DNA from: DUML01 sp050949905
GTDB taxonomy: Bacteria > Bacillota > Desulfitobacteriia > Desulfitobacteriales > Syntrophobotulaceae
Reading direction: 5' to 3'
Assembly (NCBI GenBank): GCA_050949905.1
Contig: JBMNGP010000026.1
Coordinates: 1-64,000 of the forward strand
DNA length: 64,000 bases
The notes under the pieces were generated by a model. It worked only from the letters and a program-made list of their open reading frames with translations. It was not told where the DNA came from and searched no databases. Position numbers and translations under genes: made by a program. Position 1 is the stretch's first letter, and each line of letters starts with the position of its first letter. This document shows positions 37,495 to 47,101 of this stretch, one piece after another.

Positions 37495-37920
37495 ATGTTT
37501 AAGGAATTAGAATTCTTCACGTACATATTTAGCATCAAAGAACTATTCTATAAACGGGTCAAAACCCTCTTCGAAGATGAGGGACTCAATTCTACCGAGA
37601 TTATGATTATCTACCTGATTCAGCACAAATTACGGGAATGCAAAACAAGCGATCTGGCAATGGCTTTATATTTACCCATGAGCACCATGACCGGAGTGAT
37701 TGACAAAATGGTAGAGAAAGGGATCGTTCTTCGGGAAAACAACCCGGAAGACCGCAGGGTCATTATCATTAAGTTAAAGCCTGAATTCAAAGCCAAAGCA
37801 GAACATTACATGCATGATCTGGAGAAAACACTGCAGGACATAACAAAAAATTTAGACCCCGAATGGCTTACCGACTTTACCCAAAAACTGAAAACCTTCA
37901 AAGAAGTACTGGAAAAATAG
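37495..37920 (+). CDS. MarR-family transcriptional regulator
   Basis: A 141-residue winged-helix protein with the MarR hallmark (TSDLAMALYLPMSTMTGVIDKMVEKGIVLRENNPEDRRVIIIKL, residues about 50-95). MarR proteins release DNA when they bind toxic small molecules. It has a strong AGGAGG site and lies nine bases before the exporter gene, which it most likely controls. Confidence 0.93.
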   Translation: MFKELEFFTYIFSIKELFYKRVKTLFEDEGLNSTEIMIIYLIQHKLRECKTSDLAMALYLPMSTMTGVIDKMVEKGIVLRENNPEDRRVIIIKLKPEFKAKAEHYMHDLEKTLQDITKNLDPEWLTDFTQKLKTFKEVLEK

Positions 37921-37929
37921 GGGATAAGA

Positions 37930-39429
37930 ATGAGTGAACAAGAAGAAACTCCAAAACTTAAAGCACCTTTTATCATTGTCTTAGTTGTCATTCTCATAGG
38001 CGGTTTTATGTCCATGCTGGATTCCAGTATTGTGAACGTCGCTTTAGCTGCTATGATGAGTGCTTTTGGTGTTGGCGCAGATGAAATTGATTGGGTCCTA
38101 ACCGTTTATATGCTTGTGTTAGGTATTTCTGTACCCACTTCAGGGTGGCTGGGAGACTATTTCGGTCTAAAAAAGTTCTATCTGATATCCCTGGCAATTT
38201 TTACTGTGGGTTCCGGTCTTTGCGCCCTGGCTTGGAATGTACCGACCTTAACTTTCGCCAGAGGAATTCAAGCCCTAGGGGGCGGAATGATCATGCCCTT
38301 AACTATGGCCATGATCTTCAAGATTACACCTAGAAAAATAATCGGTAAAGCCATGGCCGGCTACGGCATGGTCTTTGTGGTTGCTCCTGCCATCGGACCG
38401 ACAGTAGGTGGATATTTGGTTGAATATGTCAGCTGGCGCTGGATCTTTACAATTAACCTTCCCATTGGTATTATTGGAATCTTATTAGGATTATGGCTGA
38501 TTCCCGAGATGAAAAGTGAAAAACCTGGCAAGTTTGACATTTGGGGCGCTCTTCTTTCCGCAGCGGGTATGTTTTGTATTTTATTTGTTCTCTCCGAAGG
38601 TGCAGGCTGGGGCTGGACATCTCTTAAGAGTATTATGCTGATTTATGCCAGCTGTGTCTTTATGGGTTTATTCATCTGGTGGGAACTAAAAAATCCTGAA
38701 CCACTGCTGGATCTGAGGATTTTTAAAAATTTGAATTTTACCATGGGCAACCTCTCTCTGGTCTTAATAACCATTGGGATGTACGGAGTCCTGTTTTATA
38801 TCCCTATCTTTCTCCAGGCTGTGCGGGGGATGGGTGCTTTAGAAGTAGGACTTCTGATGCTGCCCCCGGCTCTGGTATCTGCTGTATCCATGCCTATCAG
38901 CGGAGCACTCTATGATCGGTTCGGTCCACGGTATCCTGCTGCCATCGGTGTGCTCTTGCTTGCCTGGAGTACATATATGTTTTCTTACCTTGACCTGGCT
39001 ACTCCTGTATCTTTTATCATCTTTTGGAACAGCGTCCGTTCCATTGGTATGGGACTGGCCATGATGCCGGTCCAGACAGCGTTAATGTCTGAGATTCCCA
39101 AGGCTCTGGTGGGCAGAGCCTCAGCTATGAATAATATTATTACCAGGGTGTCAGGTTCTTTTGGAATTGCGATCTTGGCTGTGATCATGACCCAAAGGCT
39201 GGCCTATCATTCCGCGATCAACAGTTGGACCTTGACATATGAAAAACTTTTCAGTGCCGGCAGCAATCTGCCATTTTCAGATTTAATGTCCATGCTGGGG
39301 ATAAGACTGTTCCAAACTTCTTATGTGCAAACGATTAATGATATTTTTATCATTACCTCAATTATTACGATTGTAGCAATTTTACCTGCCGTAATATTAA
39401 AAAAGGGGGTTGTAGCCGATGAAAATTGA
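37930..39429 (+). CDS. DHA2-family (EmrB/QacA-like) multidrug exporter
   Basis: The 499 residues form about fourteen membrane helices, as in drug:H+ antiporters of the DHA2 group. FMSMLDSSIVNVALAAM in helix 1 carries the family aspartate, GWLGDYFGLKKFY is the loop 2-3 motif A, and GYGMVFVVAPAIGPTVGG is the antiporter motif C. It expels toxic compounds at the cytoplasmic membrane. The end overlaps the HlyD gene by 11 bases, so exporter and adaptor are co-translated. Confidence 0.95.
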   Translation: MSEQEETPKLKAPFIIVLVVILIGGFMSMLDSSIVNVALAAMMSAFGVGADEIDWVLTVYMLVLGISVPTSGWLGDYFGLKKFYLISLAIFTVGSGLCALAWNVPTLTFARGIQALGGGMIMPLTMAMIFKITPRKIIGKAMAGYGMVFVVAPAIGPTVGGYLVEYVSWRWIFTINLPIGIIGILLGLWLIPEMKSEKPGKFDIWGALLSAAGMFCILFVLSEGAGWGWTSLKSIMLIYASCVFMGLFIWWELKNPEPLLDLRIFKNLNFTMGNLSLVLITIGMYGVLFYIPIFLQAVRGMGALEVGLLMLPPALVSAVSMPISGALYDRFGPRYPAAIGVLLLAWSTYMFSYLDLATPVSFIIFWNSVRSIGMGLAMMPVQTALMSEIPKALVGRASAMNNIITRVSGSFGIAILAVIMTQRLAYHSAINSWTLTYEKLFSAGSNLPFSDLMSMLGIRLFQTSYVQTINDIFIITSIITIVAILPAVILKKGVVADEN

Positions 39430-40057
39430 CAGGAAAAAATTAGCGGCCGTACTCATTTTAATTGTTTTAGGAGCCGCTGCAATTATCGCTTATTTTAATT
39501 ACCAGGAGAATCATTTCGTCTCCACCATTGATGCCAGGATTGACTGTAAAAAAGTGAGCATTCTGCCCATGCAATCCGGCCGGTTGATCAGCTGGAGCGG
39601 TAATGAAGGTCAGGATGTTCTCCAGAACGAGAAGTTGGGTACCATTGAAGCAGGCAGTGCAGTCAGCAGTATTATTGCACCTATGAGCGGCAGGCTGGTC
39701 CAGGTTGGCGTTACTGAAGGCCAAATACTTTCTGCCAGCCAGACCGTGGCGGTAGTTGCAGACATGGACAATGTCTATATCACTGCCAATATTGAAGAGA
39801 CAAAAATTAATAAAATATACGAGGGCCAAGGTGTTGAGATACGCTTGGATGCCTTTCCGGGAAAAATATATTTTGGCAGGGTAACGAAGATCGGTGAGGC
39901 TGCGACTTCCGTCTTTTCAGTTATGTCTTCATCCAATTCTAATGGCAACTACACAAAAATTACCCAGCTTATTCCTATTAAAATTGAGTTTATTGAAAAT
40001 TATGATGATCAATTTAAGTTGGGAATGAATGCGGAAATAAAGATACACTTGAAATAG
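39419..40057 (+). CDS. HlyD/EmrA-type adaptor, short form
   Basis: A 212-residue protein with one N-terminal membrane helix (LAAVLILIVLGAAAIIAYF), a split lipoyl domain (LQNEKLGTIEAGSAVSSIIAPMSGRLVQVGVTEGQ) and a beta-barrel. It lacks the long alpha-hairpin of gram-negative EmrA. In Firmicutes such adaptors assist DHA2 pumps across the cell wall. It lies between the exporter and a second adaptor. Confidence 0.88.
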   Translation: MKIDRKKLAAVLILIVLGAAAIIAYFNYQENHFVSTIDARIDCKKVSILPMQSGRLISWSGNEGQDVLQNEKLGTIEAGSAVSSIIAPMSGRLVQVGVTEGQILSASQTVAVVADMDNVYITANIEETKINKIYEGQGVEIRLDAFPGKIYFGRVTKIGEAATSVFSVMSSSNSNGNYTKITQLIPIKIEFIENYDDQFKLGMNAEIKIHLK

Positions 40058-40069
40058 GAGGGAGATTAC

Positions 40070-40987
40070 ATGCAAGAACAGATACAAACGCAGGTACAGC
40101 CCCCAACCGATTTACCCAAGAAGCCAAGACCCCGAAAACACTTGATGTTTCTGGGCATCGGCCTGTTAATTTTACTTATCCTCGGCGCTGGTTATCACAC
40201 CTACCAAGAAGCGAGAATAAAAGAATCCCTGCAGGCTGCCTTGGCCAAGGGACCACAAACTGCGGAAGATTCCGGAATATTCGTGATTACCGGTATACTG
40301 TCTCCAGTTCACACCTACAACATAGCTACTAAGGTTGCAGGCCAAATCACTGAAGTTTCTGTGACTAAAGGAGAGCATGTCCAGGCCAACACCGTGCTGG
40401 CCAGACAGGATCCCACCGATGTCAAACTGGCTTCGGGGCAAGGCAGTACAACGGATGAACTGCTGCAAAGACTGAAAAATGCTTACGACACAGCCAAAGA
40501 TGCCCATGAAAAAAATGAGGTTCTTTTTGAAGCAGGTGCTCTTGCTCAAACAAACCTGGATCAATCTGCGGTGCAAATGGAAAATGCCAGACTGCAATAT
40601 GAAGGAACCGCAAAGTATATTATGGAACAAACCGGTAAAACCATCCTCAAGAGCCCTGGCCAGGGAGTTGTAACCTCATTAAATATTCAAGTCGGTGATT
40701 ATGCAGGCGCCGGTACGCCCATCGCCACTATCACCGATACTTCTCAAGTTATCCTGAAGGGTAATGTTTTTGAAAGCTGGCTGAGCTGCTTAGAGCCTAA
40801 AGCAAAGGTTAATATCTACATTGACACCTTAAACAAGACCTATGAGGGCACTGTAACTTATATTAGTCCTGTGGCCGTTTCCTCCGGTCAGATGTTTCCT
40901 GTGGAAATTACCATAAATAATGAGCAGGGGGAACTGAGAGCCGGCATGACAGCTTCATGTACTTTGGGGAAAGAATTATCAAAGTAA
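40070..40987 (+). CDS. HlyD/RND-type efflux adaptor, long form
   Basis: The 305-residue protein has a membrane helix at about 25-43 and a lipoyl half-motif (GQITEVSVTKGEHVQANTVLA). A coiled hairpin over about 125-180 is followed by the second lipoyl half (ILKSPGQGVVTSLNIQVGD) and a beta-barrel. It begins 12 bases after the first adaptor, with GGAGGGAG before its ATG. Two adaptors for one exporter is unusual and may mean they form a mixed channel or serve a second pump. Confidence 0.9.
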   Translation: MQEQIQTQVQPPTDLPKKPRPRKHLMFLGIGLLILLILGAGYHTYQEARIKESLQAALAKGPQTAEDSGIFVITGILSPVHTYNIATKVAGQITEVSVTKGEHVQANTVLARQDPTDVKLASGQGSTTDELLQRLKNAYDTAKDAHEKNEVLFEAGALAQTNLDQSAVQMENARLQYEGTAKYIMEQTGKTILKSPGQGVVTSLNIQVGDYAGAGTPIATITDTSQVILKGNVFESWLSCLEPKAKVNIYIDTLNKTYEGTVTYISPVAVSSGQMFPVEITINNEQGELRAGMTASCTLGKELSK

Positions 40988-41020
40988 ATATTTATCCCAT
41001 TATGGTTAATTTCATTCCAC

Positions 41021-41752
41021 TTATCCTCCAAAAATATCAGCCAAAGCTATCCTTAAATCCGAAAAGACTGTGGATTGAATTGTATCTTCAAGTAGATAAT
41101 TTTGTGGGTAATCAGGTTCTCTTTCTTCCGAGAAGGAATATTGAAGTATGCTTTTTGTTTCCGGGTTGACGACCCAGTATTCCTTGATGCCGCTTTTCGC
41201 ATAGAGGTTCAGTTTGGCTAGCAAATCTTTGGCTTTGGTAGACGGTGACAAGACTTCCACCACCAGGGTCGGGATGCCTTCATATTTGCCCTTCTCATTA
41301 ACTTTGTCCTGATCGCAGATCACGACTACATCCGGCTGGACAACATTGGGATCTTCTTCGAACTTGGTGGCATAACCAAAAAGCCGTATATCCAAAGGAG
41401 CGGTTAAAGACCGGCAAGTCTTTCCTCGAAAATAGTTATTAAAATGCCATGCAATTTCGTTAACAACCACCTGATGGGAAAATGAGGGTGAAGCCAACAG
41501 ATAAATCTCACCGTCGATCAGTTCATACCTTTGATCAGAGGATTCAACCAGCTCCATATATTCTTCATAGCTCACTTTTTTGGTCGTTTGATACTTTTGG
41601 GCTTCTTCATGCACCAGATAATAATCCGGTTCGTTATAGCGGCTGAGTTTGGCTACACTCTTGCCGTTTTTGGTAATAATAATATCTTCCTTCTCTACGA
41701 GGGCAAGATATTTACCAAAGGCATTCTGCAAATCGGTGGTGTTAATACGCAT
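41021..41752 (-). CDS. Phd-type antitoxin domain fused to Uma2-family nuclease-like domain
   Basis: Residues 1-45 (RINTTDLQNAFGKYLALVEK, EDIIITKNGKSVAKLSRY) are a Phd/YefM antitoxin DNA-binding fold. Residues 60-235 are a Uma2 (DUF820) domain of the PD-(D/E)xK superfamily: YELIDGEIYLLASPSFSHQV, PDVVV as the Asp-containing strand, and PTLVVEVLSPST with the catalytic Glu. Such fusions place an antitoxin-like repressor and a putative nuclease in one chain. The gene is convergent with the efflux operon and is preceded by a strong promoter inside a palindrome. Confidence 0.88.
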   Translation of the reverse strand: MRINTTDLQNAFGKYLALVEKEDIIITKNGKSVAKLSRYNEPDYYLVHEEAQKYQTTKKVSYEEYMELVESSDQRYELIDGEIYLLASPSFSHQVVVNEIAWHFNNYFRGKTCRSLTAPLDIRLFGYATKFEEDPNVVQPDVVVICDQDKVNEKGKYEGIPTLVVEVLSPSTKAKDLLAKLNLYAKSGIKEYWVVNPETKSILQYSFSEEREPDYPQNYLLEDTIQSTVFSDLRIALADIFGG

Positions 41753-41789
41753 AAGCTCACCTTCATTCTGAAGTCTTATTTTAGGTATT

Positions 41790-41834
41790 ATTTTAAATAA
41801 AATTAGCTATAATGTCAATATAATTATAGCTAAT
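41790..41834 (-). promoter_or_regulatory. Promoter with overlapping operator palindrome
   Basis: On the minus strand TTGACA (41813-41818) and TAAAAT (41790-41795) are separated by exactly 17 bases. The -35 box lies between the arms of a perfect 12-base inverted repeat, ATTAGCTATAAT (41802-41813) and ATTATAGCTAAT (41823-41834). This is what an autoregulated Phd-type operon should look like. Confidence 0.8.
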
Positions 41835-41854
41835 CACAGCTGGCCGCTTATTGT

Positions 41855-41926
41855 TTATAGGCCCCAATTGTTATTCGCCGCCAAATCGCCGGCTTTTTTG
41901 ATTAATTTTCGTAAATTGTTGTCCAT
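41855..41926 (-). CDS. Possible 23-residue peptide
   Basis: After GAGGGCATT the frame MDNNLRKLIKKAGDLAANNN encodes 23 residues and stops. It is amphipathic and basic. It could be a small peptide or the leftover start of a helical-repeat protein. It lies just upstream of the operator of the Phd-Uma2 gene. Confidence 0.3.
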   Translation of the reverse strand: MDNNLRKLIKKAGDLAANNNWGL

Positions 41927-42124
41927 AATGCCCTCTTTTCGTTATAAAAATATAAAAACGCAAACAACTTATAATTGATTACGTTTTCCCGCTCTTTTTT
42001 TGAGATTTCTGAGTAAGTTGAACTCATCATCATATATATGATATCACTTATCACTAAAAATAACAATTTTTTACTGCTTGCCTGTTAATATAGAAGGTGG
42101 GCTTGTAATCAGACCTTTGTAATC
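41927..42124. other. Intergenic stretch with no recognised gene
   Basis: AT-rich DNA between the small peptide frame and the terminator at 42125. I see no convincing reading frame, RNA or repeat in it. Confidence 0.5.
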
Positions 42125-42180
42125 AAAAAAGGCGGCAAACTGCTGCTTCAAGAATTTCTTGAAAAAGGTTTGCCACCTTA
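42125..42180 (-). terminator. Terminator after the second surface-protein remnant
   Basis: On the minus strand AAGGTGGCAAAC pairs with GTTTGCCGCCTT (one G-T pair) around a loop that itself contains CAAGAAATTCTTG, followed by six T. It lies about 90 bases past the stop at 42269. Confidence 0.85.
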
Positions 42181-42268
42181 AGTCTTTACATATAGCTAAA
42201 AAGTTAAACAAAGAGTATTTTCATGTAAGAAGATTATTCTGATTTTGTTTACTTCTGTTCACTTCTGT

Positions 42269-43611
42269 TCACTTCTTACTGCTGAGCTCTTCTTTCACGC
42301 TATCGGGAACTGCTCCCTGCCCGCCGAAGACATAGATTTTTTTCAGGTTCAGACCTTTCAAGTAAGCTTTTAGCTCGGTACCGACCTTTTCTTTGCCTGT
42401 CAGGAAGATGGGCATCTTGAGCTTGGCTGCCAGAGATGCGCCCGCCAGGGCGTCGGGGAAGTTATTTCCCGTTGCCAGAGCTGCATATTGGAAGGCTTCG
42501 GGCTGGCTGCCGACAAAATATTTGGCGATTTCCAGACCGGTCTGATAGCGGTCTGTCCCGCTTAAACGGTTAACGGTCAGTTTCATTTCATCCCGAAGGA
42601 TGGCTTCTGTTTGGGCTGAGATTACACCGGTGCCGCCGATTAGGATGACTTCCTTAATACCCCACTTGCTTAGAGCCTGTTTAGTCTGGGCGTTTAAGCC
42701 GTCTTTTTCCGTAAAGAGGATGGGAAGCCCTTTCTGTCCAGCAAAAGAAGCTACACTTAAGGCATCGGGATAATCGGAGCCGGTAGCGATAATGGCCGTA
42801 TCGCTTCCAGTGTTTATAACCAGTTCCCCGATTCTGACTGCGGTTTCATACCTGTTGCTGCCGGAAATGCGGGTCACGGTATAATCTTTGGCCAGGAGAT
42901 CTTCTACCCCTTGGCCAATCACTCCGGTACCGCCTAAAAGATAGATGTGCTTGGCTTGCAGGCGTTTGATCTCTGCCAGGGTCTCACTGCTAAGAGCTTC
43001 TTGAGCTGCCAACAGGACAGGGGCGGATTTCACTGCGGCCAGAACCGTTCCGGCCAGGGCATCCGGGTAGTTTTCCCCGCTTGCCAGGACGACGTAATCC
43101 GAAGTCGAAAACCCTTCACCGCTAATAGCCGCTGCCGTAGCGTAACGACTGCTGCCAGCCAGGCGCTGAGTGGGAATTCCCTGTTTGCCCATGATGAAGA
43201 ATTCACAGAGATGGCTGGTTGTGATGCTTAAAGAATTAGTAGCCCAGTCAAATTCAGCACTGAATTGGCTGATGCTGCCGTCAGCCGCCCGTTTATAAAC
43301 CACCAGGGTGCTGGGATCAATTCCCTCCAGCTCTTGCGGTGTCAGCTGGAAAGTCAGGGTGATTTCTCCGTCCAGCTGTGTGATTTCCTCAGAAGTACCG
43401 CTGCTGTTTTGCTGGGTGAAGGTGATGTTATAGCCTTTCATGATCCCCTGCTGACCGGGATATTGGATAAAGAATGAGCACTGCCGGAGGTGTCGGATCT
43501 TCCGCCTACAGCCGCAATTACTCCTCCCCCATAGGTTACATCCCATAAAGTATAAGTGTTATGGGTATACGCAACTTCCCAGTTTCTCCCGTCCGGGGAA
43601 GTATCTTACAA
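42269..43611 (-). pseudogene. C-terminal part of a cell-wall-binding surface protein
   Basis: Residues from about 40 onward of the 425-codon frame give a beta domain (TLTFQLTPQELEGIDPSTLV) and then three clear cell-wall-binding-repeat-2 units (RLAGSSRYATAAAIS, RISGSNRYETAVRIG, RLSGTDRYQTGLEIA). These attach proteins non-covalently to the clostridial wall. No signal peptide or natural start exists. Just upstream, in another frame, the DNA reads SPDGRNWEVAYTHNTYTLWD and VTYGGGVIAAVGG, a beta-propeller-like repeat from the same parent. The gene is a 5'-deleted, frameshifted relic. Confidence 0.85.
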
Positions 43612-43753
43612 AAGAAGTATGAAAAAAGCGTGAAATGGTAAATTCTGCCTAAACTGTTCTATCTTAGATTTTTTCATGCTAGAATAAAAACCAAGCTTTT
43701 CTCAGACAAAAAACGTGAATAATATTTGATATTTTACATAGGGAGTGGAGGGT

Positions 43754-45990
43754 ATGAATTACATTCCCGTGCTAAAGAGCAAGCTCACTATGCCGGAATT
43801 ACCCGCAAACTTTTTGTTGACGGAACGGCTGGAAAAACTCCATGCCGCTATGGATGCTTCCCGGGTAGTTAGTGTCTGCGCACCTGCCGGGTATGGAAAA
43901 ACCACCCTGGCAGTCTCGTATTTTAACCGCAGAACCACCATGCCCTGGCGTATTTGCTGGTATCGTACTAATCAGGAGGACAGAAACCTTTCTGTCTTCA
44001 TCGCCCACCTCACGGAGACGTTATTTCCCCCGGACACTGCCCTTTTTGTCGAATCAAGGCAGGTTCTGCAGGAATATGCTGATGGGAAGTTACTGCCCCA
44101 GCAGGCCGTCGCGATGATCTGTCAGGAAATGTGGTTCCATCACAATCGCTCCGCTACCCGCACCTTTATTGTCCTGGACGATTTCCAAAATGTGAGCCAA
44201 ACGCCGGAAATAAGACATATTGTAAGCTTCCTGCTGGATAACCTTCCTCCTTGCTGTAGGTTTTTGATCTTAAACCGGACAAATTATCAGGTCTTTAGCG
44301 AAAAGCAAAGATTAGAACAAGCGGTGCTGGAGGTTGGCTCCGAGGACCTCTCCTTCAGCCTGCCGGAAGTTAACGCATATCTGTCTCAGAGCGGGCAATC
44401 GCCTGCAGATCAAGCGCTTGCTGCTTATATTCAAAAGAAAACCGAAGGCTGGATAGCAGGGGTTGTTATCTTAGGCCAGGCAATTAAAATCCAAGGTTCG
44501 GATATAACCGCCCTTAAACAGGGATTGCCGGGTCACGAAGATGTTTTGTTCAAGTATTTATCCCTGGAAGTACTCCAAACTATTGACAGCGATACTCAGG
44601 CTGCCCTGGCCCGGCTGGCACTGCTCCAGGACTTTACCGAGACGGAGGCTGTGCAAATCTTTGGAATCATGAACATTCAGGAATTGCTAGTTCGAAGCAT
44701 GGGGCTAGGGGTTTTCATCCGGAGAATTAACGGCGATCCGGTCGTTTATCGTTATAATTCCTTATTTCGGGAATTTTTATTCCAAATTCTGACACAGCGC
44801 TGCTCAGCTGAGCAGCTTGCCGAGCTTCACTTGAAAGCTGCCGCTTATTATCTCGGAACAGAAGCCTACGACCGTGCCGCCGATCACCTGTTAAAATATG
44901 GCAACGGAGCAATATCTAAGGATACGCTTGAAGACAATCCGCTTCTCCACATATATAGAGCCCGGCTCTTGCCCACCGACAGGCAGGAAGAAATGCTGGA
45001 ACCCTTGAAGAAACTGCTGAGGATTTTTCACAAAGACCATAAGCCCGGGATGTATTTCCATGTGGCGACAGTCCTGATCTATATCTATATCTGCGGCAAC
45101 AATATGAATGGACTTAACCAGATGACCAGCAGCCTTTCCTGGCAGTTGGAAATGTCTTGCCAAGAACTGAAAAACACCCTGGCCATCCTGGGCATGGTGC
45201 AGTCAATAGCCAGAGAGCGGTTTCCGGTAGCGGCAGCCCAAAGTGAAAGCGTCCCATATGAGCTTTTGCCTGGGGACAGCCAAGGGCTATATTTAGTCCT
45301 TCGGCGATCATTTATCATTGTCTTGGCAAGCTGGACGAGGCGGAACACTGTATGGAAGCCGCGCTCGTCTTACGCACATATAAAAATAGTGAACCGGCCA
45401 GGGGCTTTACCCTGCTCTTTTTGGCCATTGTCCTTTCCCTGAAAAATAATAAAGATCGCTTGCCCTCCCTGATCGCAGAAATTATCGCTATCGGCGAAAA
45501 ATATAATTACGACTATCTGACGGCCACCGGGAGACGCCTGGCCGCTTGGGAACGGTACTTATGCTTTGATACGAAAGCCGCACTAAAGATGCTGGATTAC
45601 GCTGTTTTCCACTTCCGCCGGATGAACAATCAAGTCATGGCCGCAGCCTGCAGGCTTCTTAAACACCTTTGGTCCGTCCAGCCGGACGGCACAGGCATTG
45701 ATTTGGAATAAGCGATTCCCACCCTCACCGAAATGATGCTTCGCAGCCTGAGCTATGGTTATTGCCCGGACTTTGCCTGTAAGCTCTTAGAAAGATTTTA
45801 TGACAAAGCTGCGGCTCAATACCTGCGAGAAAAGGCGAAAGCCATGGATGAAAACCGGCTTGCCTCCTTTGTTAATCGTTTTGTATCGTGCTACAAACCG
45901 GGTGAGAAAGAAAATCTTTATCTGGTAAAGGCAACCCTTTTCGGCAAACCGGAAATTGCGGTCAACGGACTGGAAGTTGAGAGACAGTAA
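43754..45990 (+). pseudogene. MalT-like LuxR/SARP-type regulator, decayed
   Basis: The start is the ATG at 43754. Residues 1-350 form a STAND ATPase: APAGYGKTT Walker A near 40 and FIVLDDFQNVSQ Walker B near 140. Helical repeats follow. One G is missing near 45285 (GGG for GGGG), shifting the frame into the segment around HCLGKLDEAEHCMEAALVL. A TAA interrupts it at 45709, and the gene ends at 45990 just where a DNA-binding activator domain would start (FGKPEIAVNGLEVERQ). The DNA-binding end is deleted, so this is a true pseudogene. Confidence 0.85.
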
Positions 45991-46079
45991 ATAAAAATTT
46001 TTAAAACCTTATTAAAACTTTTTTCTTTTTTTTGTGTATTATTTTATGAGAGAGATTTTCAGAGGGATGGTCAAAAGTC

Positions 46080-46631
46080 TTGGATTCTACAGACGGCGGT
46101 ATCCTCAAACTCTATAAAAGAAATAAGCATCAGGGTCTGGAATTACTTTATGAGCGGTATAAAAAATATGTCTATACAATCGCTTTCCATTATACCGGCA
46201 ATCAGGAAGACGCCCTGGATTTGACCCAGGAAGTTTTTATTGCCATTTTTAAATCCTTGGATACTTTTAAAGAAAGCTTTTCGTTACTTCCCTGGGTGAA
46301 AAGAATAACAATTAATAAATGCCTGAACTTTAACAGGGACAAGAAAGTAGCCGTTCCTCTTGAAGAAGAAGAATTAGATTTGCCCAGTTCCCGTGAAAAT
46401 ACGGAAAGCGGCGTTTTTTACCGTGATACCAGAGAATCCCTTATCAGAGCGATTAATAAACTGCCTGCCAATGAACGGCTGGCGATTATCCTTAGGCATA
46501 TGAAGAATATGAAATACGAAGAAATTGCCAAGGTTATGAACCTTCCCCTGGGAACAGTGAAAACTTACTTGCATAAAGCAAGAAAAAGCCTTAAAAAAAG
46601 CATGACAGAAGACGGTGTATGGGAGGCTTAA
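46080..46631 (+). CDS. ECF-type RNA polymerase sigma factor
   Basis: The 183-residue protein has sigma region 2 (GNQEDALDLTQEVFIAIFKSL) and region 4 (MKYEEIAKVMNLPLGTVKTYLHKARKSLKK). It should direct RNA polymerase to a small set of genes. The apparent start is TTG with a GAGGG site 13 bases before it. It overlaps or abuts the zinc-finger anti-sigma gene. The cluster with DUF2953 and GerW suggests a link to envelope or sporulation. Confidence 0.93.
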   Translation: MDSTDGGILKLYKRNKHQGLELLYERYKKYVYTIAFHYTGNQEDALDLTQEVFIAIFKSLDTFKESFSLLPWVKRITINKCLNFNRDKKVAVPLEEEELDLPSSRENTESGVFYRDTRESLIRAINKLPANERLAIILRHMKNMKYEEIAKVMNLPLGTVKTYLHKARKSLKKSMTEDGVWEA

Positions 46632-46633
46632 AT

Positions 46634-47080
46634 ATGATTAGTGAAAGCGATTGCAATTTTATGCAGGCTTTGCTCCAGGATCAGCTGGATGGCATTCTCG
46701 ATCCGCTGGCTAGAATAATCCTGGAGGAACATCTTAAAACCTGCCGCAAATGCCGCAAAGAATCAGCCGAGCTTAAGCTTCTTTTTTGGGATCTTAATGA
46801 TAAAAATAATTATGAGGTTAACCTCCCCGCGGAGTTGGATACAGTTAAAGAAAACTTGCTGCAAAGGTTTGCGGAACATAGCCCTGCCAAAAAAACTCCG
46901 GAAATTATTAGGGATGTAACCCGCCGCAATATCCGGGCTGCCCGAATGTTTCTCAACTATGTACCGGGTGCCAGGACCGGCAATAAAATTCTGAAAAAAT
47001 CAGCGGCAGCAGCTCCGGCGGCTTTAGGAAAAGTATCCAAGGCTCTAGTGAAAACCACGAGATCTTTACTGGCAAAATAA
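46634..47080 (+). CDS. Putative anti-sigma factor with zf-HC2 zinc finger
   Basis: The start is the ATG at 46634, seven bases after GGGAGG. HLKTCRKCRKE near residue 40 is the HxxxCxxC zinc motif of anti-sigma (zf-HC2) proteins, which hold the cognate sigma factor inactive. About 150 residues. No clear membrane helix is visible at the C-terminus, so it may be a soluble, redox-responsive type. It follows the sigma gene directly, which supports pairing. Confidence 0.85.
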   Translation: MISESDCNFMQALLQDQLDGILDPLARIILEEHLKTCRKCRKESAELKLLFWDLNDKNNYEVNLPAELDTVKENLLQRFAEHSPAKKTPEIIRDVTRRNIRAARMFLNYVPGARTGNKILKKSAAAAPAALGKVSKALVKTTRSLLAK

Positions 47081-47101
47081 ACTTTCACTTGGGAGGCTTT
47101 C

